Part shown: positions 37,497-46,947 of the stretch, in pieces | Layout: every line of letters starts with the position of its first letter | Numbering within the stretch: position 1 is the stretch's first letter | NCBI GenBank assembly: GCA_002173415.2 | Contig: NHNK02000007.1 | Span: 62,001 to 126,000, forward strand | Length of the DNA stretch: 64,000 nt | Reading direction: 5' to 3' | Source of the DNA: Marinomonas agarivorans | Lineage (GTDB): Bacteria > Pseudomonadota > Gammaproteobacteria > Pseudomonadales > Marinomonadaceae | The notes under the pieces: model-generated | Told to the model about the DNA's origin: nothing | The model's database searches: none | Seen by the model: only the letters and a program-made list of their open reading frames with translations | Made by a program: the position numbers and the translations under genes

Positions 37497-38075
37497 TTAT
37501 TGAAGTCGAAGTAAGGCTTGGTTAGCAATAAGTTGTAAGGCGGTTTTATCATAGAAACCTCGGCCCAATACTCGAATACTGACCATGGTGCCAACAAAAA
37601 AGCAGGCCAGTTCATCTGCTCTGAGTGTTGTTGCTATCTCACCTCGCATTTGACCAAGTTCTATCATTTGTTTGAAAAAGGTTTCCGAATTGGCAATCCC
37701 TGTTTTAACAACACGTTGGATTTCTTGCTCATAAGATTCAAGGTTAAGCAGGGTATTAATCATAAAACAGCCTTTTTTGTGGTGATCTTGCACTGTTTCT
37801 GCGACTAATCCATGAAAGAAGTCCTCAATTGCTTGCTTAGGGGAATCTTGCTCAATCAGGTGTTGGATTCGTTCACGGCGACCTTGGCCATACTTTTTTA
37901 ACGCTTGTATAAACAAGTTTTGTTTACTACCAAAGGCATTATAAAAACTGCCTTTGGTGAGTTTTGTCGCCGACAAAATAGCGGCCATGGATGAGTCGGT
38001 ATAGCCTTGATGCCAAAAAAGCAACATGGCATTTTCAATGGCTTTCTCGACATCAAATGTTTTTTCCCAAGGCAT
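37497..38075 (-). CDS. TetR family transcriptional regulator
   Basis: A 192-residue repressor. ATG 38075 (MPWEKTFDVEKAIENAML) follows GGAG; a longer frame from 38138 would read through the operator and is rejected. Helix-turn-helix: SMAAILSATKLTKGSFYNAFGSKQNLF. The C-terminal part is of the TetR_C type with GCFMINTLLNLE. The subfamily often controls genes for electrophile or reductant response. Matching dyads at 37429 and 38121 flank it, which supports autoregulation and control of the adjacent hydrolase. Confidence 0.92.
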   Translation of the reverse strand: MPWEKTFDVEKAIENAMLLFWHQGYTDSSMAAILSATKLTKGSFYNAFGSKQNLFIQALKKYGQGRRERIQHLIEQDSPKQAIEDFFHGLVAETVQDHHKKGCFMINTLLNLESYEQEIQRVVKTGIANSETFFKQMIELGQMRGEIATTLRADELACFFVGTMVSIRVLGRGFYDKTALQLIANQALLRLQ

Positions 38076-38120
38076 AATAACTCCAAAAAATTTATTACTT
38101 TCGTCCCTAACTATAACTAT

Positions 38121-38139
38121 TTTGTACCAATTGGTCAAA
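38121..38139. promoter_or_regulatory. TetR operator-like site upstream of the TetR gene
   Basis: TTTGTACCAATTGGTCAAA, a 19-base near-palindrome 46 bases before the TetR start. It matches the site at 37429 in the first 15 bases. Confidence 0.7.
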
Positions 38140-38173
38140 ATAAAGACAGCTCATAGATTCACTCAACAGTTTT

Positions 38174-39358
38174 TTATTGTGTCGATCTAGATTTGTTATC
38201 ACATTGAGTGTTGCAGGAAAGGTAAAGAATGTTCACAAGAGCGCAAACTGCCACCGCAATTGCAACATGTAAAACAGTACGAAAATTATGGTATTCGGCT
38301 ATTAGACCAACCAGCGGTCCTGCTAATAACCCACTCACAATCAACGTATTCCAATACATGGCATTAATTTGTGCACTATGGCCTTTAATACGTTGATGCA
38401 CAAAGCTGATACCCAAGCTTGCATAAAGGCCGTAATAAGCGCCTTCCAACGCTGCCCCAATTAGCATTTGATAAAATGAAGTGACTGACGAAAGCATACT
38501 AATCGCAATCACCGCAAGAACAGCTGTTCCTACTAACGCCTTTTCTATACCGTAACGGACAATTAAAAATGGCGTCGAGAAAATCGCAATAACTTCAATG
38601 CATGTTTTGATACTGAATGCCAGCCCAGGCGCAAAATAAGGCAAGTTTACCTCTTGCACAAAAAATACTGGTAAAGATGAAAACGTCAGTGAATGGGCGA
38701 ATGACAGAGTAAAAATAAAACTCATGGTTAGCCATAAATAATGCTTTGAATTTGTGCCTTTACCTTGTTCATCAGATACTTTTTTATCTCGTTTGATATC
38801 TAATCTAATTGCACTAAGTCCTAATACTGTGAGCCAAACTAACGCCAATAGTGTGCCTAATAAAAAGACAAAATTAACATCAAACCAGTAGGCAACAAGA
38901 TAAGACAATGCGGGGCCGATCATCCAAGCCACCGAGGTGGTCGCTCGCATATAGGCATTCAATCTCGTTAATGGAACATCGTTGTGTTTGGCGATTGAAG
39001 CTCCAAGGCTAAACACAGTGGAAATGGCACTGGAACTTAAACCAAACCCCATCACTCCCACAGTGAGAGCAATTAAGTAGGTAGGATGGAAAAATAAGGT
39101 CACGTTCGCAATCAAATACCCTACGCTTGCCGCGATAACAATAGGCAAAATAGCAGCGCCGGACGCAATATACTTACCAAAGGTACGATTTAATAACACA
39201 GTGAATAAAACGGATAAGCCAGAATAGACACTCAGTTTCCAAGGGGCTTCTGCTAAGCCTTCAACTAAGAAAAACGCCATAAAAGGAATAATAATGGCAT
39301 TACACAGAGCAGAGAAAAAAAGCAGTGCAAAGAAAAGCAAGGTAGTTGAGTTTGGCAT
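38174..39358 (-). CDS. MFS transporter, sugar-efflux (Set) type
   Basis: A 394-residue membrane protein with about twelve spans. The pattern resembles SetA/SetB-type exporters (LSVYSGLSVLFTVLLNRTFG after TM1-2, ARTTSVAWMIGPALSYL-like TM5 seen as ATTSVAWMIGPALSYL, and LEGAYYGLYASLGISF in TM10). Substrate unknown. ATG 39358 is used; a TTG at 39382 is possible and neither has a strong ribosome site. It lies upstream of the TetR gene on the same strand, with the 38121 operator in between. Confidence 0.82.
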   Translation of the reverse strand: MPNSTTLLFFALLFFSALCNAIIIPFMAFFLVEGLAEAPWKLSVYSGLSVLFTVLLNRTFGKYIASGAAILPIVIAASVGYLIANVTLFFHPTYLIALTVGVMGFGLSSSAISTVFSLGASIAKHNDVPLTRLNAYMRATTSVAWMIGPALSYLVAYWFDVNFVFLLGTLLALVWLTVLGLSAIRLDIKRDKKVSDEQGKGTNSKHYLWLTMSFIFTLSFAHSLTFSSLPVFFVQEVNLPYFAPGLAFSIKTCIEVIAIFSTPFLIVRYGIEKALVGTAVLAVIAISMLSSVTSFYQMLIGAALEGAYYGLYASLGISFVHQRIKGHSAQINAMYWNTLIVSGLLAGPLVGLIAEYHNFRTVLHVAIAVAVCALVNILYLSCNTQCDNKSRSTQ

Positions 39359-39641
39359 GATAAGCAACGTAATCAAAAACAAGGATGGCTGTTTAAATGT
39401 AATTGTCTAAGAGCGGCTATTTAAAACAAAACACTTTAAAACACAGCATGATATGTATTTTTCAAGCAACTGAATAGCCGCCAAGGAACAGTGTTACATA
39501 AAATTCATTTACTCCCGCATACATTCTGAACAAACATTAAGAACAGGATTTTTCTTACCGTAGAATGGTTTTTTACTCTAGAGAAGCAAAATGGAAAAGA
39601 CAAAAGAGACAGGTCATGGTTGTTGGGTAAACAGAGTTCAC

Positions 39642-40139
39642 TTAGCAAATTTCCGTAATATCATAATCGATTAATTGGCCAGCAACCGGAATGCGGACCT
39701 CATCATCAAGGTACTTACCAATCAATGTTTGCCCTAAAGCCGATTGGGGGCTAATGACCATATAGTCCATATTTCCTACCGTTACTTGCAAACCACCACA
39801 ACTTGGCCCAATAAAGTAATGCTTCATTTGTGTGCCGCAAGCTTCAGCATTTTGTTTGGTTAGTGCAACAAGTGCACCAACGTCGATCACATCAGTTGCC
39901 AAAAAGTGCTTAATGGGAAAAGTTTTAAAAAGGCGCAGATTATTTTCACAGTCGAGTACTCTTTGCGATTGCCCATGGGCAAGATAAGACGCCTCTAAGG
40001 CAAAGGTATCGTATTTATTTTCGGCGATGGTTTCATCGTCTGTTGCTGTTTTATGGGCTTCTTTCGCTGCGTCAATAGCAGTTTGATATTGCACTTCTAA
40101 TGTGGCAATAATAGCCTGTAAAACATTGGATTTATTCAT
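39642..40139 (-). CDS. GreA/GreB family protein
   Basis: A 165-residue protein with an N-terminal helical hairpin (residues 1-75, VLQAIIATLEVQYQTAIDAA, then NKYDTFALEASYLAHGQ) and a C-terminal Gre-type domain (YFIGPSCGGLQV, then ISPQSALGQTLIGKYLDDEV). The tip of the coiled coil lacks the canonical acidic pair arrangement of GreA. It may bind the RNA polymerase secondary channel with another effect, like Rnk or other Gre-like factors. Similar proteins are usually listed as transcription elongation factors. Monocistronic. Confidence 0.75.
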   Translation of the reverse strand: MNKSNVLQAIIATLEVQYQTAIDAAKEAHKTATDDETIAENKYDTFALEASYLAHGQSQRVLDCENNLRLFKTFPIKHFLATDVIDVGALVALTKQNAEACGTQMKHYFIGPSCGGLQVTVGNMDYMVISPQSALGQTLIGKYLDDEVRIPVAGQLIDYDITEIC

Positions 40140-40195
40140 TTATTCTGTTATCTCTTAATTAGTAAGTACGTTATGAATACAGTAAAGGTGGCGTT

Positions 40196-40813
40196 ATGAT
40201 TTTTGACTTCAGTTCCTTATCGGCAAACAATCGCTATCATTTGATGACGCAAAGTATTATCCCACGACCTATTGCTTGGATTCTAACGCAAAATACCCTA
40301 ACCACTACAGAACCGACTTATAATCTAGCGCCCTTCTCTTATTTTGCACCGTTATCTTCCGACCCTGCCTTATTGGTCGTATCCATTGGTAATAAGGATG
40401 CAAACATAATGAAGGATACTAAACACAATTTGTTAGAGAATAAGGCCTGTGTGTTGCACATTCCCAGTGCAGAACTGGTGGAGCAAGTCAACCAAAGTGC
40501 CGCAGGGCTTGCTTACGGTGAATCGGAGTTAACGCATTCTGGTTTAGCTCTAACGCCTTTTATGCATGATTTACCTCGTATTAGCGAGGCGAAGATTGCC
40601 ATGTATTGTACTTTGTACGATGTACATCAATTAAGTGAGTCACAATTGGCCTGTTACCTGCAAGTGCAATCTCTTTATGTAGCAGACGATACTGTCACCC
40701 AAACTGAGCAGCGAACCACTATTAATAGCAAGTCTATTAATCCTTTAAGTCGTTTAGGAGGCAGTGACTATAATGAAGCTGGCAATATTTTAACGCTTAA
40801 ACGTCCAAGCTAA
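40196..40813 (+). CDS. Flavin reductase domain protein
   Basis: A 205-residue FMN-binding split-barrel protein. Signatures: SIIPRPIAWILTQN near residue 20, LAPFSYFAPLSSDPALLVVSIG, and DTKHNLLENKACVLHIP. Such proteins reduce FMN with NAD(P)H or act as flavoprotein oxygenase relatives. Starts at ATG 40196 after GGTGG. Divergent from the Gre-like gene with 56 bases between, so they may share control. The reaction is not known. Confidence 0.88.
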   Translation: MIFDFSSLSANNRYHLMTQSIIPRPIAWILTQNTLTTTEPTYNLAPFSYFAPLSSDPALLVVSIGNKDANIMKDTKHNLLENKACVLHIPSAELVEQVNQSAAGLAYGESELTHSGLALTPFMHDLPRISEAKIAMYCTLYDVHQLSESQLACYLQVQSLYVADDTVTQTEQRTTINSKSINPLSRLGGSDYNEAGNILTLKRPS

Positions 40814-40975
40814 GATTCTGATTAATTCGCAAAATAGCGTCATTTTCAATGACAGCAGCACAAGAAATAGCAAGGCAATAGACAGACAAGAAAAGTAAAA
40901 GAGTAACGCAAGACAGTAAAATCAACGTAATCAGTTTACTTTACCTAGCGTTTTTTACAGCAAACAGAGGTCATC

Positions 40976-43591
40976 ATGGAATTATTGAAACAAATTAAAA
41001 AATTACCCTTTATGGAGAACCAAACTGATGACGCTTTGTTGGCGACAATGGAAAAAATGTCACAGCCTATTTCACTAAAAAAAGGCGAGCATCTAGTAAA
41101 GCAATTTGATCTTGGCGAGTACATTTTCTTTTTACTCTCAGGCGAGTTAAGTGCCTCGATTCCCTTGCGTGATGCGGGAAAAGAGTACAACGTCGGTTTA
41201 GTAAACGAAGTTTATGCGCCTGTTGGTTGGTCTGCTTTTCGCTACCCTTCTCGTTATGCCACCACTTATTCAGCAACCAAAAAAACCACTTTGATTCGTT
41301 TTTCAGTTCGTAAATTAAAACGCACTATCAGTAAGTATCCTGAGTTTGGTAATCGACTACTACAGTATATTTATCAATCTTCTATTGGCATGCTAGAAGC
41401 CATTCACAACCAAACTCGACCTTTCCTTGCCAACGAAAGCTTGGCATTTGACGAAACAAGGCCTTTGGTCAACAAACAGTTTTTGCCTTTATCAAAAAAA
41501 GACGCATTGCAAAAAATCAATCAAGCCTCTTTTTTTGAAGGATTTACCATCGCCGAAAAACAAGCGTTTAGCAAGCACATGCAAATGATGTTGGTATCGC
41601 AAGGGGACATTATCAGCCAGCAAGATCAAAACTCTGATGGTTTGTATTTGTTGCTGCGTGGTAAAGTGATCGTCAGTTATCAGACTGAGCATAGAAATAT
41701 CATCACAACTCGTACAATTGTACGCACAGGGACGTTATTTAACTGGTCAACACTGGGCGAAGCTCAGTTAAAAAACCGCACTTCTATTATTGCCTCGCGG
41801 GATAGCACCATTATGTATTTATCCCGTGAGCGCCTAGTAACACTGCTCTGCGAAAACAAAGAGTTGAGTCATAAATACTGGTATCGATTAATCTGGTTAG
41901 TTGGCGCCCATTTATTATCTGCTCGCATGCGATTCTTGTCACAAAGTGCGAATGATGAAGTCTTAGCGGTCGGCAATGTAGTTGATCAAAACGCCGCTCT
42001 ATTACCTGTCAGTTCACCTCTGTACAAGGTGCAAGAATTGCTCAAAAGCCCAACTACAACCGACGATGCGTTTGCTATCTTGTATAAAAGCCTACATTTT
42101 GGCGCAACGTTAGAACGCTCAATTGCGGGCATGTGTCTGGATATCTTAAAGGATGTGCAACGGGAAAACGGTTTTTACCGGCACTTACAACATGCCTATG
42201 ACCATATCACTCATTTGCCAGATGAGACTCCCACTATTGACGTTGCCAGAGCAGGATCGGAACTATTTAAACAAATCTTTGAGAAAGTCCCTTATGTGAT
42301 CAAAGGGTTAGAAAACTTGCCCAAACAAGCAGGTTGTTTGTTTATTTACAATCACCTTAATAGTTCAAAAAGTACACTTTTACCCAATGGCTTTCGTTTC
42401 CCTTTAGACGCACAGTTCATTGGCTCAATGATTATAGACAAACAGTACGGTATCAGTGGATTACGTGTAGTACGCCGTAGTAAAGGCGATGAATACTGGC
42501 GTGATGCCTATTATCAACGCTTTGGTTATTTGTTCGTCGATAGTTGGGATGAGTTGTCGCAAGATAAAAAAAGTTATACCGAGTTTCTTGCTGCAACAAC
42601 AGCAACTCTTCAACAAAATACACCTTTATTAATGGCGCCTGAAGGAGCAAAGTTTGATACGAAGCATTCCCCTGGGCCATTAAGAGCCTCGGCCTTTGAA
42701 ATTGCTCAGCAGTTGCCTGACGATGAAGAACCGTGGATTGTGCCGATTGCAGTGGCCAATTTCGATAAACGTGTCGATCACACTATTTATTCGGTCGTTA
42801 TAAAGCCTGCGTTTAAGTTATCCAGTCGAGTCGATAAGCAAGATAGTGCGAGTATGAACACCTTTTTAGCCGCATATCAGACAGAGTTTCGTCAGCACGT
42901 CGAAGAAGCAATTGAGTTAGCCAGCACCATTACGACTGCGCCGTATTTAAGTTCATTATCTGGCTTTTGCTCTAACTTACATAGCCTTAATCAATTAGAA
43001 TCTGAGTTCGAATCGGATGTACGCGCCCTTGAATTTCGCATCAGTCAGACTGAGAAACGAGCCAATCCAGTGGTATTCTATGGGTCGTCTTCCTTCACGC
43101 TTTGGCACAACATCAATAACGCCTTGCAACAACAGGATTTAATCAATCTGGGCTTTAGCGCTGCAACAATTGATGCTTGCATTTACTATTTCGAACGTCT
43201 CGTTGTGCCTCAAAACCCCAAATCGATTGTACTTTATGCGGGAGATAACGATTTAGGCAATCGCAAAAGCAGTAATAAAGTCATTGAGCTATACATTGCT
43301 TTGCTGGAAAAAATTGACCAGCACTTTGCAGGTATTCCTGTTGCGATTGTTGCAATTAAACCCAGCCCAGCGCGGCAACATTTACTGACAGAAATAAAGC
43401 AAACCAATCAGATGCTAGCACGTTTGGCGAAAACCAGACCAAATACCAAGTTTGTCGATTTGTATGCCGCTACAATTAATGAGTCTGGCTTACCAGATCC
43501 GACATTGTTCGATAATGACAGCCTGCATTTAAACGAAAAGGGCTATAAAGCATTAAGTGCGTGTTTGCTGGACTATTTTGCTCGGCTATAG
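40976..43591 (+). CDS. Double cNMP-binding, acyltransferase-like and SGNH hydrolase fusion protein
   Basis: An 871-residue cytoplasmic-type protein. Two cyclic-nucleotide-binding-like domains lie at about 15-130 (LKKGEHLVKQFDLGEYIFFLL in part) and 170-290 (SQGDIISQQDQNSDGLYLLL). An acyltransferase-like region follows at 420-640. It has NH at about 458 in IYNHLNSSKS, lacking the usual Asp of NHxxxxD, and LMAPEG at about 552 in place of FPEG. The C-terminal 190 residues form an SGNH hydrolase: YGSSSFTLW, NLGFSAATI, YAGDNDLGN and DSLHLNEKGY, with Ser, Gly, Asn and Asp/His present. It may be a lipid-modifying enzyme gated by a nucleotide. No signal peptide is seen. Confidence 0.8.
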   Translation: MELLKQIKKLPFMENQTDDALLATMEKMSQPISLKKGEHLVKQFDLGEYIFFLLSGELSASIPLRDAGKEYNVGLVNEVYAPVGWSAFRYPSRYATTYSATKKTTLIRFSVRKLKRTISKYPEFGNRLLQYIYQSSIGMLEAIHNQTRPFLANESLAFDETRPLVNKQFLPLSKKDALQKINQASFFEGFTIAEKQAFSKHMQMMLVSQGDIISQQDQNSDGLYLLLRGKVIVSYQTEHRNIITTRTIVRTGTLFNWSTLGEAQLKNRTSIIASRDSTIMYLSRERLVTLLCENKELSHKYWYRLIWLVGAHLLSARMRFLSQSANDEVLAVGNVVDQNAALLPVSSPLYKVQELLKSPTTTDDAFAILYKSLHFGATLERSIAGMCLDILKDVQRENGFYRHLQHAYDHITHLPDETPTIDVARAGSELFKQIFEKVPYVIKGLENLPKQAGCLFIYNHLNSSKSTLLPNGFRFPLDAQFIGSMIIDKQYGISGLRVVRRSKGDEYWRDAYYQRFGYLFVDSWDELSQDKKSYTEFLAATTATLQQNTPLLMAPEGAKFDTKHSPGPLRASAFEIAQQLPDDEEPWIVPIAVANFDKRVDHTIYSVVIKPAFKLSSRVDKQDSASMNTFLAAYQTEFRQHVEEAIELASTITTAPYLSSLSGFCSNLHSLNQLESEFESDVRALEFRISQTEKRANPVVFYGSSSFTLWHNINNALQQQDLINLGFSAATIDACIYYFERLVVPQNPKSIVLYAGDNDLGNRKSSNKVIELYIALLEKIDQHFAGIPVAIVAIKPSPARQHLLTEIKQTNQMLARLAKTRPNTKFVDLYAATINESGLPDPTLFDNDSLHLNEKGYKALSACLLDYFARL

Positions 43592-43662
43592 AGACTTTAA
43601 AAACTTTATTTTTTTAACTTCATGCAACAGTAGAAACTCACTTTATGGTTTGAATTTTATTT

Positions 43663-43697
43663 TGACGATGCGTCATTTTTTTCTTGACGCATCGTCA
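43663..43697. promoter_or_regulatory. Paired TetR operators upstream of the RND operon regulator
   Basis: TGACGATGCGTCA (43663-43675) and TGACGCATCGTCA (43685-43697), exact reverse complements of each other. Both keep the palindrome TGACG-NNN-CGTCA, 22 bases apart (about two helical turns), 46-80 bases before the TetR start. Confidence 0.8.
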
Positions 43698-43742
43698 CTT
43701 TTATTTTTTAATGCCAAAAATTGACATAAATCTAACGGCATT

Positions 43743-44495
43743 ATGGCACCTCGTTATCTCAGTAAAGAAACATTAGAAAGTCGCGAAAACGATATTCTTG
43801 ATCAGGCACAAGCCATCATTCATCAGGAAGGTTTTCCTATGCTGACGATGGACAAACTCATCGGCCAAGTCAGTTATTCCAAAGGCACGGTTTATAACCA
43901 TTTCACGTCAAAAGAAGATGTGTTTGTCGCCCTATGCAATCGCGATATGAAGAAAAAAATCGCTATGTTTATTAAAGCTACTTCTCTCGATTCCTGCGCC
44001 AGATTTAAAATGCTGTCTGCCTGCATGTCTTATTTAATCTCTGTTCTGCTCTCTCCTAATAATTTTGTACTGAATGCCTGCACCAACGCAGAAAGCTTTG
44101 ATAAAGCATCCGAAAGCCGAGCCAATGAACATGTGGAATTGAATGATACTTTGCGTGAAACTTGTAATAGCGTTATTGAAGAAGCTGTCGCTAATAACGA
44201 ATTAACACTGCCCGAAGGGAAAAGTCTGGACGAAATATCCCTAACGATTTATTCCATGGTATTTGGCAGTATTGGTCTATTCTTAAAAAAAGAAACAATG
44301 GCCTGCCCTCAAGAAGGCTTGATACTAGAAAATATTTTGTTGTCACACGTAAACATCGTCATGGATGGTTTGCAGTGGAAACAAACCGATGCCGATCAAC
44401 AAGCATTTATCAAACAACTTAAACAGACTGTGCTCGCAGACGAAGTAGCAACGCTAAAACGTCAAGGAATTGATTTGGACTCAGCCACGTTTTAA
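43743..44495 (+). CDS. TetR family transcriptional regulator
   Basis: A 250-residue repressor, longer than most TetR proteins (about 200) through an extended C-terminus. Helix-turn-helix: LTMDKLIGQVSYSKGTVYNHFTSKEDVF in two pieces. It precedes the RND/LolA/barrel operon and is separated from it by a terminator. Three copies of TGACGNNNCGTCA (two before it, one before the RND gene) are its probable targets. The effector is unknown; likely a lipid or fatty acid. Confidence 0.92.
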   Translation: MAPRYLSKETLESRENDILDQAQAIIHQEGFPMLTMDKLIGQVSYSKGTVYNHFTSKEDVFVALCNRDMKKKIAMFIKATSLDSCARFKMLSACMSYLISVLLSPNNFVLNACTNAESFDKASESRANEHVELNDTLRETCNSVIEEAVANNELTLPEGKSLDEISLTIYSMVFGSIGLFLKKETMACPQEGLILENILLSHVNIVMDGLQWKQTDADQQAFIKQLKQTVLADEVATLKRQGIDLDSATF

Positions 44496-44510
44496 TACAA
44501 GGTTTTTATG

Positions 44511-44537
44511 AAAAATAGCGGTAACGCTATTTTTTTT
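44511..44537 (+). terminator. Terminator of the TetR gene
   Basis: AAAAATAGCG-GTAA-CGCTATTTTT followed by more T, a 10-bp stem with tetraloop, 16 bases after the TetR stop. Confidence 0.9.
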
Positions 44538-44548
44538 GATTGGATTGA

Positions 44549-44561
44549 TGACGGTTCGTCA
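44549..44561. promoter_or_regulatory. TetR operator upstream of the RND gene
   Basis: TGACGGTTCGTCA, the same TGACG-NNN-CGTCA palindrome as the two sites before the TetR gene, 59 bases before the RND start codon. Confidence 0.75.
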
Positions 44562-44619
44562 TTAAAAATTAACATAATAATAATTATCATAATTTCACAC
44601 ATAGAAAAGGTAGCTAACG

Positions 44620-46944
44620 ATGAAAGAAAAGCTGTTTGAATTTGCCGTCAGACGACCGCTTTTGGTCATCTTTCTGACTGTATTATTCGTTATAGGGGCC
44701 GCTTATGGCGGTTCAAAATTAACTTTTAAATCGGATTATCGTGTCTTTTTTGGTGAAGATAACCCTGAGCTGCAAGCGTATGAAAAAGTGCAGGCAACAT
44801 TCACTAAAAATGATAACGTGGCCTTTGTTGTTGCGCCTAAAGATGGCCAAGTTTTTACAGAGACCACATTAGAAGCCATTCATAAACTGACAGAAATGTC
44901 ATGGCAAATTCCCTACTCAAGTCGAGTAGATTCTATTACTAACTATCAACATACGGTTGCTGAAGAAGATGACCTTATCGTTGAAGATTTAGTCCTAGAA
45001 AGAGAGATGCTCCCTGAGTTAGATCTGGAAAAAATCAAACAGATTGCAGTCACAGAGCCTCTTCTTGTTAACAAGCTTATTTCTGAAGATGCATCGACCA
45101 CTATGGTTGGCGTTACCATTCATCTGCCAGGTATTAATGAAGTTACGGAGTTGCCTGAAGTAGTCGCTTCTGTACGCGACATTAGAGATCAGGTACTGGC
45201 TGAATACCCAGAGTTAGATATTTATCTATCGGGTGTCGTTCTGCTAAACAACGCTTTTTCTGAAGCCGCTTTAAACGATAATGCCACCTTCATTCCTGCG
45301 ATGTTTGCCATTGTTGCCATTACTATGGTGTTTTTACTGCGCACCTTTACTGGCGGCATTTCAACGATTTTTATCGTTATGTTTTCGATTCTAAGCACCA
45401 TGGGATTAGCAGGCTGGATGGGCTATTACCTTACTGGACCATCAGCCAGTGCGCCTACGGTCATTCTTACTCTTGCTGTTGCCGATTGTGTCCACATACT
45501 TGCCACCATGATGTATGAGATGCGCCACGGCACAGAGAAAAGACAGGCCATTCTGGACAGCTTAAAAATCAACTTCCAGCCAATTTTGCTAACCAGCTTA
45601 ACAACGGCTGTGGGCTTCTTGAGTATGAACTTCTCTGATTCACCACCATTCCATGACTTAGGTAACCTAGTGGCAATCGGTGTCATGTTGGCGTTTGTCT
45701 TCTCCATTACAGTATTCCCTGCGCTGCTAATGGTTTTGCCATTAAAAGTGAAGCTAGAATCCGAACGTAAAGCCGATTTCATGGATAAAATTTCTCATTT
45801 TGTCATTGAAAAACGTCGCTCTCTGCTGCCTACTTTTGCCGTCATTATTGTTGCGCTTTGTGTCTTTATTCCACAAAACGTCTTGAATGATGATTTTGTA
45901 AAATACTTTGATAAGTCGGTTGATTTCAGACAAGCCACCGATTTTATGCAAGAAAGAATTTCTGGCATTGGCTCTATTGAGGTGGAATTAAGCAGTGGCA
46001 CATCAGGTGGTATTAGCAATCCTGATTACCTAAAAACCATGGATGAATTCAACAAGTGGATTCGCGCTCAAGCAGAAACCGATCACACCAATATGATTTC
46101 GGATATTTTCTTACGCTTGAACAAAAACATGCACGGTGATGATCCATCTTACTACCGCTTGCCTGAAGATAGAGAGCTTGCTGCTCAATATCTCTTGCTG
46201 TACGAAATGTCATTACCATATGGTTTGGACTTAAATAATCAGCTTGATGTCGACAAGACCGCTACTCGAATGGTGATTACGGTGAAAAACATTACCAGCG
46301 AAGAGTACTTGATGTTGGAGCAGCGTATTAAAGCTTGGTTTGTCAGCAACGCACCGCAATTTGAAGCAACCATTGCCAGCCCAAGCTTGATGTTCGCTCA
46401 TATTGGCCAGCGTAATATCTACTCTATGTTGACAGGCACAACGTTAGCCCTCATCTTAATTTCCGTCATGCTGGGCTTTGCCTTACGATCCGTTAAATTT
46501 GGTCTTATCAGCTTAATACCGAATCTGGCTCCAGCGGGTATGGCGTTTGGTATTTGGTACTTCCTTGACGGTGAAGTAGGCTTAGGCTTGTCCGTTGTGG
46601 TCGGTATGACACTCGGTATTGTTGTGGACGACACCGTACACTTCTTAAGCAAATACATTTACGCCCGTCGCAACAAAAATAAGGACTCTATTGATGCCGT
46701 ACGCTACGCCTTTAACAGTGTTGGTCGTGCATTATGGATCACAACCCTGGTATTGGTTGCAGGATTCATGGTGCTTGCTCAGTCCTCATTCAAACTAAAT
46801 GCTGACATGGGTTTATTAACAGCGATGACCATCGTCTTAGCCCTTGTTGTTGATTTCTTATTCTTACCGCCATTACTAATGAAGTTAGATAATGACAAAA
46901 ACACTGCTATGACTACACAAGCTATGACTACAAAAGAGAGTTAA
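44620..46944 (+). CDS. RND superfamily (MMPL-type) transporter
   Basis: A 774-residue inner-membrane protein with two six-span halves, each after one large periplasmic loop. Charged residues expected in the proton path are in TM4 (VADCVHILATMMYEM) and TM10 (VVDDTVHFLSKY). At 774 residues it is in the size range of HpnN/MMPL lipid exporters rather than of the drug pumps of about 1,000. No membrane fusion protein is encoded nearby; instead a LolA-like protein and a barrel follow. It probably moves a lipid toward the outer membrane. Confidence 0.93.
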   Translation: MKEKLFEFAVRRPLLVIFLTVLFVIGAAYGGSKLTFKSDYRVFFGEDNPELQAYEKVQATFTKNDNVAFVVAPKDGQVFTETTLEAIHKLTEMSWQIPYSSRVDSITNYQHTVAEEDDLIVEDLVLEREMLPELDLEKIKQIAVTEPLLVNKLISEDASTTMVGVTIHLPGINEVTELPEVVASVRDIRDQVLAEYPELDIYLSGVVLLNNAFSEAALNDNATFIPAMFAIVAITMVFLLRTFTGGISTIFIVMFSILSTMGLAGWMGYYLTGPSASAPTVILTLAVADCVHILATMMYEMRHGTEKRQAILDSLKINFQPILLTSLTTAVGFLSMNFSDSPPFHDLGNLVAIGVMLAFVFSITVFPALLMVLPLKVKLESERKADFMDKISHFVIEKRRSLLPTFAVIIVALCVFIPQNVLNDDFVKYFDKSVDFRQATDFMQERISGIGSIEVELSSGTSGGISNPDYLKTMDEFNKWIRAQAETDHTNMISDIFLRLNKNMHGDDPSYYRLPEDRELAAQYLLLYEMSLPYGLDLNNQLDVDKTATRMVITVKNITSEEYLMLEQRIKAWFVSNAPQFEATIASPSLMFAHIGQRNIYSMLTGTTLALILISVMLGFALRSVKFGLISLIPNLAPAGMAFGIWYFLDGEVGLGLSVVVGMTLGIVVDDTVHFLSKYIYARRNKNKDSIDAVRYAFNSVGRALWITTLVLVAGFMVLAQSSFKLNADMGLLTAMTIVLALVVDFLFLPPLLMKLDNDKNTAMTTQAMTTKES

Positions 46945-46947
46945 CCT

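Noticed and set aside
39413-39481. Inverted repeat GCGGCTATT / AATAGCCGC with a 51-base loop
   Set aside because: Arms are too far apart for a terminator and there is no associated gene or transposon; left as chance or a weak cruciform.
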